From Puccinellia tenuiflora (taxonomy: Eukaryota > Streptophyta > Magnoliopsida > Poales > Poaceae): a stretch of 64,000 nt of DNA. The notes under the pieces are model-generated. The model saw only the letters and a program-made list of their open reading frames with translations. It searched no databases and had not been told where the DNA came from. The stretch spans positions 496,001 to 560,000 of the forward strand of contig QRDG01000395.1 of the NCBI GenBank assembly GCA_012064385.1, given 5' to 3'. Numbering within the stretch: the first letter of the stretch is position 1; the number at the start of each line of letters is the position of its first letter. The position numbers and the translations under genes were made by a program. This document shows, in pieces, positions 11,365-24,080 of this stretch.

Positions 11365-11735
11365 ACTATTGTCGAGGGAGGCGTTTTGGCTCCCGAGCTC
11401 ATATGCTTCTTGTCAAATAAATAAATCGAAAAAAATCTGAAAAAAATTGGTGCTGAAAATATATATGTTTCCTACATTCCTGTCAAATTTCGTGAGGAAA
11501 TGATAAAGATAAATCCATTGACCAAAATGAGATTAAAAAATATCTTTTCAGAGCAGTGATTTTGTCTTTTTGTACAGAGCAACAGAAATGTCATTTCCTC
11601 ACGAAATTTTACAGGAGTGTATAGACATATATATGTTTGTCACAAAAAAATCATAAATTTTTAAAATGTTTTACTATTTTTTCCTATTTTTTATTTGGCC
11701 AGGAGCATATGAGCTCGGGACCCAAAGTGGATTTC
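11365..11735. mobile_element. foldback MITE, Mutator-like, copy 1 of a family seen three times here
   Basis: The two halves form a long imperfect inverted repeat, outer pairs CCCGAGCTCATATGC / GCATATGAGCTCGGG, with an AT-rich interior. Flanks TGTTAATT at 11357-11364 and 11736-11743 look like an 8-9 bp target duplication. Its two distinct outer ends (GGGAGGCGTTTTGGC... and GAAATCCAC...) match in order and spacing those of the element in HSP90C intron 6 (28873-29283), which defines a family. Confidence 0.72.
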
Positions 11736-11976
11736 TGTTAATTGTCCTCGTAAAATAAGTTACCGAAATATAAATGTCATAGCTTCTTTTACATTGCCAA
11801 ACATATGTTTACATGTTTTGATATCAATGGTATATGCCTATATGGAGACTATATGCTGAAAAGTTTCATCTATTGTGTGGTCATTTCTGCTCGCTCCCGA
11901 TCATGTCCAAATCGTAGCTCTGCCCTGACTGGACTAGTGTAGTACAAGCATGTACCATGAGTCCATGACCTACTAA

Positions 11977-12248
11977 GACTAGTCACAATGGGGGTATCAT
12001 AAGTAGTATCATAGGTGCCATGTTGGCAAAAAGATGATGTGTCACAACAATAAATAAAGAGAGAGAAGGTTGTGGTATCATGATATGATACCGTAACATA
12101 ACGGATTTCAAGACGCAATGAGTCTATGAGCTAATAAATACAATGTATTATGATACTATAAATATGTTACCATCCACAATGAACATAGTACATAGACTAG
12201 TATCATATGCATGATACTAGTTTATGTTACTTTCCATTGTGACTAGTC
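11977..12248. mobile_element. Tourist-like MITE with TAA target duplication
   Basis: It is bounded by the inverted termini GACTAGTCACAATGG and CCATTGTGACTAGTC and flanked on both sides by TAA, the 3-bp duplication expected for PIF/Harbinger-type elements. The interior is AT-rich with repeated TATCAT / ATGATA motifs and no coding capacity. Confidence 0.75.
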
Positions 12249-12251
12249 TAA

Positions 12252-14804
12252 CAGAAGGGCCCTCAACGTAAAAAATCAAGCGATGGCAATGTACAGACTA
12301 GAAACGAACTGTCGTGACAGGTAATGCGTCGCCATGACGACACCGGAGCCACGTGGAATATTTCGGCCGTCGTGAAAAAGGAGCCACGAGAAAACCGAAA
12401 GCTCACTCCAATCGGGACCCATGTTTTGTTCTTGTTGACCCGATCGATTGATCCCATCCCTTTTTTCTTCTCCCCGTCTCAAGTTTTTTGCCGCAGCCTC
12501 TTACTAAAATACAGTACCATGTACAAAAAAAAAATGTGTCGAAAGGTGCACTGTTGACAAAGACGGAGATGAGTTCTCTCATCTTTTCCTCACACTTTGA
12601 TTTGTTTTAACCTACTAGCTGGCGCTGTTGAAAGTAACCGGACATGTGGCGAAAGAAAGGAGCACCAGATGTTGCATATTTTGCGTAAGTTGAAAAAGAA
12701 AGTTAAAGGTCAGTCTAAGACCAGTGTTGTGTTGGGATCCTCCGAATAATAAACAACAAAAATGAGATGTAATGCATGCTCTGATCCGTTTTCAGCGACC
12801 ACCCTGCATGTAATGTTCCAGGTGCTGTTGCGCCATATTCCAACAATCTGAGTATCTGAGTTTTGTTTTCTTACAGGATATGAATGTCACAAAACTCCAA
12901 CTGAACCATGAAATGTACGTACTGAATGTCGTTACTATACCCTATCCAGGATCGCTGGCAGTAAAAAAAAAGAAATGGTATAGCGTAGTCTGATACAGAT
13001 TCCTAGTAATCTACCGACGAACGTATGGCCGGAATATTTTTGTGGGGTGGGTCGAAAGCATGTTTTTTCGGGGGGCCTGAAAGGCATGTGATTGCAAAGA
13101 AGAGACAAGCAGGGTAGCAGAGGCGAAGCATCTCTCCCTGTCTTTGCGCCCTCCCTCGATCCCTTTTTCCCGGATTCAAAATTTGTTTCCTTTGCTTTCG
13201 AGAACTCGCCGCCCGCAAGCAAGGTATCGATGCCCTGGCTTCATAGTACCCCCACATCATCATACTCATCCTCATCCTATGCTGTGGCGGTTCGCAGGGC
13301 AGGCTTGGTGTCAGTCGGCAGTCAGTTGTGTGTGCTACGCCGGCACCCCACTGTGCGCTCTGCTAACTTCTTCGTCAATGTTAACACATAAGTTCTACGT
13401 CGAATTTGCTTGTCAAATTCGTATATCGTTCACCTTGGGCAGTGGGCACCGGATGACAGTACGTAGGAAGTTATCAAATGTCAACCGGGTCAGCTGAAAA
13501 ATCCAATTACGGATTAAACAAAAACCTTTGCCGGGTTCGGAGAAACTGCTGCGCAATCGTCGGCTCGACGATCTCGTAGCTAGCGCTGCATATCCAGTTG
13601 TTAACTCCTGAGATGAGATCGATCAAATCCCGCCGCCGTCTATGATTCCATCGGTCTGCTGCGCGGCGCACGGCGTCATGACGCGAGTACTAAACAATTG
13701 CGACTTATCCCTGCGAGAGATCTTTCGGTCTCTATCAGAATGATGACATCTGGAGCCGACTTCTCCGTCTGTCTAGCATGGAATGCGTGGATCCAGCATC
13801 AGCAGCGTGATCGAGAGCGGGTGTGACATGGAATTTGGCGGTCGTCACGCGCTACGGCGACCGGATCGGATGGGCAGCCCGGCCGGCGGTGGAGTGGACG
13901 GACAGCCGCGCGTGTCTGGTCGAGCTTTCCCACGCGCCGGCGTAGTACGTAGCTAGAGCGCGTGTCGGCATACATACATACATACGCACGCGTAGCTAGG
14001 GCGCCGCGCCGTCACGCCGGCCGGTTGCTCGCAGGTCTCGTTTGTACTCCCAACAAATGTTCCGCAGGTCACCGTTCTCTGGGTCAAATCTGTCTGCACT
14101 CTGCACCACCACGGCATCCACGAATTTCGCAAGTGCCAGCCAGCCTGACGGCCATCGTAGCGTAGGCCGCCGCGCCCGTCGTGATCACCCACCCACACGT
14201 GCGCGCGGCCGGCCGGATCCCGTTCAGATTTTCGGCCACCAAATCCCCCCGTGCGCCTTCGACCGGGACGGACGACGGACGGTGCGGCGAGCTATAGCGC
14301 TACGTTCGTCCATGGCCATAACTCGGGTAGGTCGCGGGTCGCAGATCGTTTCACATCTTTTGACCAGAGCATCCGTGTGTCGACTGAGTTCATAATGCAG
14401 CCACGAGCCCAGGATCCTCCAATCCCCTAATCCAGGAGGAGCTAGCACACGATCGATCGAGACAAAAATTAACACGCGCCTGGTCATCAGGCTTACGCAT
14501 GCAGCGCAGAAACGACACGATGTTTCCACATCGAGCCTATGCATATCGGCGACGAACAACGAGGCTCGATCCTGGCGTATAAAGAACAGATTAACAAGAA
14601 AGAATCGGATTAACTAGCTGCCGATCGATGGCGTGGCGGCCGCGAATTTCAAAACACGGTACTGCAGGTAAGAGTATTTGTCACTGTCGTGATCCCGATC
14701 GCGATCCCTCCCGCCCGTGCATATATGGCATATAAATCTCGATCGGGCCCGGCTCTCCCGGCCGGTCGCCGTCCTCCTCCAACAAAGCGTGCCGTTTGTG
14801 TTGA
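12252..14804. other. unassigned intergenic sequence
   Basis: 2.5 kb with alternating AT- and GC-rich patches, including a CATA microsatellite near 13970-13984. No supportable gene. The overlapping short frames at 13.0-13.5 and 14.0-14.6 kb occur in several frames at once and show no family motif. Confidence 0.3.
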
Positions 14805-15384
14805 AAATTGCTTATTGCATTATTCTTGCAGCTAGTGTAGCAGATACATGAGTGGCAGCTTTGTTTGTCCATTCCATTATCATCATCTGAATAGAAGAAG
14901 TGTCCTCTGTGGAAGCTAGACTGACAAGAAGATATAAATATTTCCCCAGTCTCGCGTACCAACCTCTTCAATTAGCTTGACAACAAAGCTTGTAAATTGC
15001 ATCAATTAACGGCATCGATCCTGTACTTTTGTATTGGGTTGTCGCTCAATCAAGCACATTGTTCTTCAGTTCACGAACAAGGAGTGCGTGTCGCAGCTAA
15101 TTCGCTGTTCAAAATGGCCATGCGCACGCGCATTTCCAAGATTAGATTTTGATCATAGTCACACAGTGGATAGAAGAATTGGTCAGCTCACATATTAAAC
15201 ATTTTGGTAACATAATGACTGAAACCACCAGAAGTCTGAGTATCCCTTGTGCTAACAAAATCTATTTGTAGCTAGCTACTACACAACATCATCAAGGTTT
15301 TGCTGCAATTTTTTTCTGAAATGCCTGCGAATTGCTTATTGCATTATTTTGCAGAGTATATGCAGCCGGTGTAACAGATACGTA

Positions 15385-15515
15385 CTCCCTCCGTTCCAAA
15401 ATACTTGATTTCTATTTGTCTACATATGGGTGTACCTACATACTAAAAGATATCTAAATACATCCGTAATCCGTATGTAGACAAATAAAAATCATCTATT
15501 TTAGAACGGAGGGAG
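15385..15515. mobile_element. Stowaway MITE (Tc1/mariner type)
   Basis: It has the canonical Triticeae Stowaway termini CTCCCTCCGTTCC and its inverse, a TA duplication on each side, 131 bp and a self-complementary interior. It interrupts copy B of the tandem duplication; the uninterrupted equivalent in copy A reads across near 14845. Confidence 0.95.
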
Positions 15516-15761
15516 TACATGAGTGGCAGCTTGTTTGTCCATTCCATTATCATCATCTGAATAGAAGTGTCCACTGTGGAAGCTAGACTGACAACATATA
15601 AATGTTTCCCCAGCCTCGCGTACCAACCTCTTCAATTAGCTTGTTTACCAAACCTCGTAAATTGCATCAACAGCATCGATTCTGTAATTTTGGTTTGGGT
15701 TCTCACCTTCTCGGTCAATCAAACACATTGTTCTTCAGTTCATGAACAAGGAGTGCATATC

Positions 15762-16651
15762 CCTATCTAGTATCTACTTAGCAATGTTCAGACGCACTCT
15801 CTATGGACCACGTCTTGTGTTGTGGAATGCCTTGTTGGGGCGACTGGCTTCAGTTCAGTTATCACAAGGGTCTGATGAGTTCCGCTGGAATCTAACTGGG
15901 AATGGTATGTTCTCCGTGGATTCAATGTATAGAGCATTGTTACATTCTGATGTGCCAGTTGACAACAACAAAAAAATTTGGTGTATGAAGATTCCACTGA
16001 AATTAAAGATTTTTGCGTGGTATCTTCGTAAAGGGGTTATCCTCACCAAAGACAACCTGGTCAAGCGTAACTGGAACGGAAGTACTAAGTGTGTGTTTTG
16101 TACACATGATGAGACTATCAACACTTATTCTTCCAATGTAAAGTTGCATGTTCTATATGGTCAGCCATTCAGATAGCTTCTAACTTATATCCACCTCGTT
16201 CGGTTGCAAATATTTTTGGAAAGAACGATTATTAGAGTGGGAGCGTTAGCCGTTATTATGGTCACTGTGTCTATGTAGAAATTACAAGGTTTTTAATGAT
16301 AAAAATACATCTCTCTTGCAGGTACTTTACCGATGCACAGGTTTGCTGCGTTCGTGGTCCACATTACAACGTGTGGAAAATCGAGGCCTTTTTATGGTGG
16401 CGTCTGCACGACTGGAGCACACGGCGAGAGATATTTTTACCCAATATGGGTGGCCTAGGGATCTTCGTTTAGGTCCTCCGTAGTCATAGGCGTTTTGTTT
16501 ATTGATTTTGCGCCTGTGTGCTGCATATGTATTTTCTCTTTCGAGTTCTTTGGCTGTGTGCATCTTGTTATCCAGAGGACGGGTATAGGCATACTTTGTA
16601 TCAATGATACATTGAAATGAAATTCCCTTTATGAAAAAAACAATGTTTTAA
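15762..16651 (+). mobile_element. 5'-truncated LINE (non-LTR retrotransposon) with zf-RVT remnant
   Basis: The frame at about 15780-16180 encodes the region after plant LINE reverse transcriptases known as zf-RVT. Key pieces are WNLTGNGMFSVDSMYRAL, KIWCMKIPLKLKIFAWYL and the cysteine pair in KCVFC. The reading frame decays afterwards. The element ends in a short A-rich tail near 16634-16640. Near-identical GCATATC (15755-15761) and GCACATC (16652-16658) at the edges could be the target duplication. The missing 5' part is typical of aborted target-primed reverse transcription. Confidence 0.82.
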
Positions 16652-17000
16652 GCACATCGCAGCTAATTCGCTGTACAGAATGGCCATGCACACACGGATT
16701 TCCAAAATTAGATTTCGATCACAGTCGGTGGATATTGTATAGCATGTTACGATGATCCAAGTGACATCATGCTTAAATTCGTTTGTAGGGGTGGACATGA
16801 GAGTTGGTCAACACACATATTAATTTACTGAAACATTTCGGTAACATACTGACTAAAACCATGGGCAATCTGAGTAACAAAATCTATTTGTAGCTCATAC
16901 ACAACATCACCAAGGTTTTTCTTCAGGCGGAGTACGTTGGGGGAGATGTGCTCTCCGTGCAATCTCTTCAAGGAGCAGCTAGTTATACGTGTATAGCATA

Positions 17001-17537
17001 TTAAATGCACAATCCGCATAATTCAGAGATCAAATAAATACATAACCAACATCGTCGGCAGCCAAGAGTGCAGTGCACAATAATATTGATATTCACCAAC
17101 GAGATTAATATGTGCCACCGTCTTTCCCAACACTACTTGTTCGTAACGGAGCATATTTGGTACCAAGACAAAAGAAGAACATAACAACAATTAACCTCCA
17201 CATTAAGCTAAAAAAAATAACCAAGCAACAGTCAAATATGTATCCGCTACTAAGAGATACTAGACCACTGAGGGTATCACCGTGTCTCCGCACAATATTA
17301 CAGAAATCTCCTTAGCACATCTCCCTTACCGGAAACAACCAACATCATAGAGCTCACAACAAAAATAGAGCAAGCCGGGTACAAAACCAGGCAACTGTTC
17401 AGGAGTTGTTTAAGTCAAGAGGGGCGCCGATACTCTACCACTGCCTCCACAGACCCGAGGAAAAACAAATATATAATTATCCCAAAAGGTGAAGTGTCGA
17501 ATGCCTATGAAGATGCATACTAGTGACGGTTACCTAC
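17001..17537. other. unassigned intergenic sequence
   Basis: AT-rich stretch between the duplication and the next Stowaway. No gene or element ends seen. Confidence 0.3.
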
Positions 17538-17539
17538 TA

Positions 17540-17699
17540 CTCCCTCCGTATCAAAATATAAGATGTTTTACCATTTTTCTTTCCATCCGTATTTAGACAT
17601 GTTTTAGTGTAAGGTTCAAATGAATCTTGCACTAAAACATGTTTAGATACGGATGGAAAGAGAAGTGCTAAAACATCTTATATTTTGATACGGAGGGAG
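17540..17699. mobile_element. Stowaway MITE
   Basis: CTCCCTCCGTATCAAAATAT and its inverse form near-perfect terminal inverted repeats, and TA flanks both ends. Almost the whole 160 bp folds on itself, including the internal ACATGTTTTAGTG / CACTAAAACATG pair. Confidence 0.96.
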
Positions 17700-17701
17700 T
17701 A

Positions 17702-18263
17702 GAAGAGTGTGGACAAAATGAAGAAGCAAAGTGACATCATCATCAGTACAAGGCCAGATGTATACCTCCACATCATAGTACACCCACATCATCATACTCT
17801 GCATAGTACCCCCACATAGTACCTAGGTTGCGCGGATACGGCAAGAAAGTCACGTATCGGGGGTTGGATACGGCCGGATACCTAAAGATACGGCCGGGAT
17901 ACGTATCGGATGATTTTCCATTTAGAAAATAAAGAAAATAAACTGGATACGTTAGGGGACACGGGAATACCCTAACCCGTCATCTATACCACGAACCAGC
18001 CTTTTTTTCTCCCGTCTTCTCACCTCTCCCAACCTCTTGACATGGGCGTCGCCGCCGCCACACTGCAGAACATCGACAGCCACCGCTGCTGCAGCGCCGC
18101 CGTACAGGAGAAAGGATCCGGCTAGCTAGCGTCCTCTTCTGCCGTCCGCCCGCCTGCCGCTGCACTAGTGCACTGTGCAGGTAAGTTTCCCCTCCTCCCA
18201 TCTCCACTTCTCCGTTTTTTCTTGGTACTGCACTCCTGCCCTAGTTCTTGTTGCTGGCTTGCT
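17702..18263. other. unassigned sequence left of the large CACTA-like element
   Basis: It contains repeated GGATACG / CGTATCGG motifs (about 17830-17960), probably transposon debris, then a GC-rich patch with a GGTAAGT splice-donor-like site near 18179. No complete frame could be supported. Confidence 0.3.
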
Positions 18264-18519
18264 CACTACAAGAAATATGCTCGTTTATGACTTTCTGATA
18301 ATAACCATGGAAAAATTGGTCATAGAGTTATGACTATTTTAAATTTATTGGTCATTAGGTATTTGGAAGGGTCCAAACCCTAAAACTTGACGACCATTTT
18401 TATCTAAAAAGTCATAACTGCATTATAAGAGATGGTCATAGAATGGGAGGAACAGTCTACGACCTTTTTTCCCGATTGATTACGACCAACTGAAAAAGTC
18501 ATAATATCTAGAACCATAT

Positions 18520-18730
18520 TATAAGATAGTTAATTGACTAGATGGCAGCCATCTCAGCAAGCGGGACCCACTGACATGTGGGTCCCCCCAATTCCACATG
18601 ACATGTTGGACCCACCCATGAAACACCAACCTAGCAGCCATCTCAGCAGGCAGGACCCACTGATATGTGGGACCCAGCCCGCCCTACCTGACTTGTGGGT
18701 CCCGCACCATCCCATCCCACTGAAATGTCG
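18520..18730. repeat. short inverted and direct repeats of the GGGACCCACTGACATGTGGG type
   Basis: Three to four copies of a motif pairing GGACCCAC with GTGGGTCC around ACATGT lie near the left end of the CACTA-like element. They are too short to place in a family. Confidence 0.55.
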
Positions 18731-19751
18731 GTCCCACCATCAGCCTGACAGATGGGATGAAACACGACCTAAGCAACTAAATCAACGCAATAAAACAAAT
18801 TGCGCTGGAGGAGGGTCGAACACAAGACCTCGTGCGGCCGAGTGCACGTTCCTTGCCACTGGGCCAAGGCGACGTTGCTGATTGGAACAATTATGCACAC
18901 CTTTTGTAACAGGAAAAGCTCGTCCGGTGCCAAGGCCCATTTCAGTAAACCTGTAGTAGACCCAACAATTGTGTTGACTCGGTGGCTATTGGGCTACCTG
19001 CTGGGCCGCGTCGTCCAGAGGCTTTTTCATGTTTTTTTCTCTATTTTAAAAATCCATTTATGCCTCTAATTCAAACTTTTTTTGAAACAATTTGTAAACA
19101 AAATTATCTATATTAAAAACTTGGAAACCATATACACTATAATTTTAAAATTTAAATATTCAAATAATGTAAAAGTGTTGTTTATCATCTTTATGTCATT
19201 TTTGAATATTGAAATTATGACTTGCCAAAATATTCAAATAAATCAAGGAAAATATGAAATGTAACATTTACAAATACAGAACATAATAATGCAATTATAT
19301 CAACAAAATAACTATATAATAGGCATTTTTCTGTTGTTTTGAATTTGTTATGTCGGTGTTAAAATACGGTCAAACCGACGGTCACAACTACGACACGACC
19401 ATTCTTAGTCAAAATTGATGACACGACACGACAATTTTGTAGTCTAACCGCCGGTATTGGGCCCAAGACCATTTCCAGAAACGTGTAGGGCTAGACACAA
19501 TGGTTGACTTAGGCCACATTTATCTTAGTGAAAATTCCAAGGCTTTCATTTCTGCCCATCATTTTCGTATTTCCTAGTGTCAAAATTGTGTTGTTTTGTG
19601 AAGCACCTACCAAATGTTTGTTGCAAAATTGGACCATACCAATTTTCAAAAATACTAGACCTCTTTTAAAGTACAATTTACCAAATGGTTGCATTTAAAA
19701 GACTATCCATACACCTGTTGTGAAAATGACAAATTCTTACCGATTCAGCTG

Positions 19752-22700
19752 GAACACTTTTTCAAGATATTTGCCGTATTTCAAGTTTCTTATTTGTCCT
19801 CAAAACTAGGTAACATATAATGACACATTGCGAAGGATTTCCATTATTTTGATTTTTTTGAATTCTTTATGCCAATTTCAAAATGCGGTCAAAATTGACG
19901 ACACGACCGTTCTTAGCTAGGTGTTGAATTTTGCGAAACTATTGATGTATCTATGATAAAATAGATAGTTGTGCACCAAAAAATGATTTTTTCGAAAAAT
20001 CACGAGTAAACTAGGAGGCAGCTGTAGTTCAAATTTGACCCGATTCCATTCGAATCGCCATAAATTTGTCTTTTTATGAGAGGTGTATAGATACCTTTTG
20101 AAACACAAACATTTGGTTATTTGTGCATTACATATGGTCTAATATTTTTATAAATTGATGTGGTTCAAATTTGTAACATATTTTTGGTAGTTGCTTCACA
20201 AAACAAGCCATTTTCAGCACTCAGAAAATGAGAAATGATTTTTTTGTGTAACGAAAATGAAAACTTCCTTCGGCAACATTGTTCTTCGTTCCAAGATGCA
20301 CGCTTGTATATAATATGGACATATTTAAAAAAACTATGCCATGAATGTCATCATAACATTCGTCATTTGGCCTGAAAGTCATGAATCTTCGTTCATGCTA
20401 GCTCATTTCTGAGAACACTTTTTCAAGATATTTGCCGTATTACAAGTTTCTTATTTTTCCTCAAAACTAGGTCACATATAATGACACATTGCGAAGGATT
20501 TCCATTATTTTGATTTTTTTTAATTCTTTATGCCGATTTCAAAATGCGGTCAAAATTGACGACATGACCGTTCTTAGCTAGGGGTTGAATCTTGCGAAAC
20601 TATTGGTGTATCTTTGATAAAATAGATAGTTGTGCACCTAAAAATGATTTTTTTTCAAAAAATCACGAGTAAACTAGGAGGCAGCTGTAGTTCAAATTTG
20701 ACCCGGTTCCATTCGAATCGGCATAAATTTGTCTTTTTTATGAGAGGTGTATAGATACCTTTTGAAACACAAACATTTGGTTATTTGTGCATTACATATG
20801 GTCTAATATTTTTATAAATTGATGTGGTTCAAATTTGTAACATATTTTTGTTAGTTCACAAAACAACCTATTTTCAGCACTCGAAAAATAAATGATTCTT
20901 TTGTCTAACGAAAATGAAAACTTTCTTTGGCAACATTGTTCTCCATTCCAAGATGCACGCTTTTATATAATATGGACTTATTTAAACAAATTATGCCATG
21001 AATGTCATCATAACATTCGTCATTTGCCCTGAAAGTCATGAATCTTCGTTCATGGTAGCTCATTTCTGAGAACACTTTTTCAAGATATTTGCCGTATTTC
21101 AAGTTTCTTATTTTTGCTCAAAACTAGGTAACATATAATGACACATTGCGAAGGATTTCCATTATTTTGATTTTTTTTGAATTCTTTATGCCGATTTCAA
21201 AATGCGGTCAAAATTGACGACACGACCGTTCTTAGCTAGGGGTTGAATCTTGCAAAAATATTGGTATATCTCAGATAAAATAGATGATTATGTACTTAAA
21301 AAATGATTTTTTTCAAAAAATCATGAGCAAACTACGACGTAGCTGTAGTTCAAATTTTACCCGGTTCCAACTGAATCGGCAGAAGTTTGTCTTTTTTACG
21401 AGAGGTAGATAAAAACCTCTTGACACACAAATATTTGGTTATTTGTACATAAAATATGGTCTAATATTTTAAAAAATTGGTGTGTGATCCAATTTTATAA
21501 CATATTTTTGGTAGTTGCTTCACAAAACAAGCCATTTTCGGCACTCGGAAAATGAAAAATGATTTTTTTGTTCAAAGAAAATGAAAACTTTCTTCGGAAA
21601 CATTGTTCTCCATTCCAAGATGCACGCTTGTGTATAATATGGACATATTTAAACAAACTATGCCATGAATGTCATCATAACATTCGTCATTTGGCCTGAA
21701 AGTCATGAATCTTCGTTCATGGTAGCTCATTTCTGAGAACACTTTTTCAAGATATTTGCCGTATTTCAAGTTTCTTATTTTTCCTCAAAACTAGGTAACA
21801 TATAATGACACATTGCGAAGGATTTCCATTATTTTGATTTTTTTGAATTCTTAATGCCGATTTCAAAATGCGGTCAAAATTGACGACACAACCGTTCTTA
21901 GCTAGGGGTTGAATCTTGCAAAACTATTAATATATATCTGATAAAAAAATCATGAGCACGTCGTAGTTCAAATTTTACCCGGTTCCAGCTGAATCGGCAG
22001 AAGTTTGTCTTTTTTATGAGAGGTAGATAAAAACCTCTTGAAACACAAAAATTTGGTTATTTATACATAAAATATGGTCTAATATTTTTTAAAATTGGTG
22101 TGGTTCAAATTTGCAACATTGTTTTGGTAGGTGCTTCACAAAACAACCCATTTTTACACTCAAAAAATGAAAAATGATTTTTTTGTGTAACGAAAATGAA
22201 AACTTCCTTCGGCAACATTGTTCTCCATTCCAAGATGGACTCATGTGCACAATATGGGTTCATTTGAACAAACTATGCCATGAATCTAGTCATAACATTC
22301 GTCATTTGGCCTGAAAGTCATGAATCTTCGTTCATGGTAGCTCATTTCTGAGAACACTTTTTCAAGATATTTGCCGTATTTCAAGTTTCTTATTTTTCCT
22401 CAAAACTAGGTAACATATAATGACACATTGTGAAGGATTTCCATTATTTTGATTTTTTTGAATTCTTTATGCCGATTTCAAAATGCGGTCAAAATTGACG
22501 ACACGACCGTTCTTAGCTAGGGGTTGAATCTTGCAAAACTATTGGTGTATCTCTGATAAAATAGATGGTTATGTATCATGAGCAAACTACGACGTAGATG
22601 TAGTTCAAATTTTACCCGGTTCCAACTGAATCGGCAGAAGTTTGTCTTTTTACGAGAGGTAGATAAAAACCTCTTGACACACAACAATTTGGTTATTTAT

Positions 22701-22800
22701 ACATAAAATATGGTCTAATATTTTTAAAAATTGGTGTGGTTCAAATTTGCAACATTGTTTTGGTACGTGCTTCCCAAAACAACCCATTTTTTACACTCAA
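19752..22800. repeat. tandem array, five copies of a ~615-667 bp AT-rich unit
   Basis: Units begin with GAACACTTTTTCAAGATATT at 19752, 20413, 21070, 21737 and 22352, giving steps of 661, 657, 667 and 615 bp. Each unit contains the ordered landmarks CATATAATGACACATTG, TTTCAAAATGCGGTC, CGACCGTTCTTAGCTAGG and CAAACATTTGGTTATTTG. Minor indels distinguish the units. The 65-codon minus-strand frames at 20905-21102 and 21572-21769 simply repeat with the unit and are not taken as genes. Confidence 0.92.
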
Positions 22801-22954
22801 AAAATGAAAAATGATTTGCTCGTGATTTGCTCGTGATTCGTTCTGTTTTGCTCGTGAATCTAGTCATAACAAACTATGCCATGAATCTAGTCATAACATT
22901 CGTTATGTTTTTTTAAAACAAACTATGCCATGAATCTAGTCATAACATTCGTTA

Positions 22955-23160
22955 TGTTTTGCTCGTGATTTTTCACAAAAATCATTTTTAAATACATAAG
23001 TAGCTATTTCCTCAGAGATACACCTAAAGTTTCGCAAGATCCCATCCCTAGATATGAACGGTCATGCCGACAATTTTGACCGCTTTTTGAAATCATCATA
23101 AACAAAATTTAAAAAAATCAAAACAATAGAAAACCTTCGCATTGTGTCATATTATGTGAC
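22955..23160 (-). repeat. inverted partial copy closing the ~650-bp array
   Basis: On the minus strand this reads as part of the array unit: the ACACAATGCGAAGG..., CAAAATTGTCGGCATGACCG and TTGCGAAACTTTAGGTGTAT landmarks appear in unit order. It is more diverged than the direct copies. The array therefore ends in a head-to-head partial unit. Confidence 0.75.
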
Positions 23161-23279
23161 ATGGTATCAAGGAAAAATTATAAACTTGGAATAATACAAA
23201 ATTATAAAATTTGGGAACAGCCCGCCACGCCAAACATTTCGGAGCCAAAAATTTTGGAGATTTGGGTCCAAATTTTGGA

Positions 23280-24080
23280 AATTAAAGCGGGTCACATCTG
23301 GCCAATGAGATGTGAGGAACTGCCTCCACACGGATCACCTCCCCGAGCCGTCCACCACCCATCCATCCAACGGTGGAGCTCCTCTCGGGAAACCCTATCA
23401 CCGCAGCAAGGCTCCTCCCGTGAAACCCTAACCTCTCCCTTACATTCTCTCCCTCGCCCCCTCCCCCGATTCAGATCGACGGCGCTGCCTCTCGTCCTGC
23501 CCGCCGCCACCCCCTTCTCCCCCAGCCCCGCCGCCCCCTCCTCTCCTCCGCCCCCAGCCCCACCTCCCCCTCCTCTCCTCCCCTCCGTCCCTAGCCCCTC
23601 CTGTTCGATCTCACGCAACGGATCGATCACCGCCCGCCTCAGCCTCGCCGGAGAGAGAGGCACCGCCACCCAGCGACCACGGCGTCGCGGCTGGCTTGCT
23701 CGCCGGCGCGCGCGTGCGTGCTTCGATGCGTGGCGCTCCGTCGAGCTGGCCGGACCGCGGCGCGCTCGTGGCCTCCCTAGGGTTTGCGGTGGCCGTGTCG
23801 GATCTGTGGAGCAATCCGACGGAGGCCTTTGTCGATGACGCTTTCGAGCTCTTCTCCAGCGATGTCTTGCTCTATCTCTCACTCTTCCTTCAGGCCGCAT
23901 CACCTCCTGCTCAACCTCCTCTAACTTGCCATTTTTGTTGAAGCAGGAACCTACAATGTCGACCTCCCTTGCAGAGCCGCGGTGGGAACTCGAAGACGGC
24001 GACCTCCTTGCATAGCTCGGACCAGATCTTGCCCCAGCGTCTCCATCCCCGGACCGTGGATTGAACCGACGGGAGTTGGG
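23280..24080 (+). other. GC-rich gene-like segment inside the CACTA-like element (possible captured leader)
   Basis: Composition jumps from AT-rich to GC-rich. It shows features of a grass gene's 5' end: AAACCCTA repeats, C-rich runs, a possible acceptor (TTTTTGTTGAAGCAG at about 23947) and a strong donor GGGTAAGT near 24078. Frames are open on both strands, as GC-rich DNA allows, and none shows a known domain. Host sequence captured by the transposon is an inference. Confidence 0.4.

Larger units (their letters stand above)
14805..17000. repeat. direct tandem duplication of a ~0.5-kb non-coding segment, second copy interrupted
   Basis: Copy A (about 14805-15305) and copy B (about 15329-17000 minus its insertions) share the same ordered landmarks. 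These are TTGCTTATTGCATTAT, GAGTGGCAGC, the TCCATTCCATTATCATC stretch, CTCGCGTACCAACCTC, TTGTTCTTCAGTTCA, CGCAGCTAATTCGCTGT and AACAAAATCTATTTGTAGC. Copy B carries a Stowaway MITE (15385-15515) and a LINE fragment (15762-16651), while copy A shows both empty sites. The nature of the duplicated segment is unknown. Confidence 0.88.

Noticed and set aside
20905..21769. 65-codon frame repeated at 20905 and 21572 (minus)
   Set aside because: It recurs only because it lies in the ~650-bp tandem array; no start context or domain.
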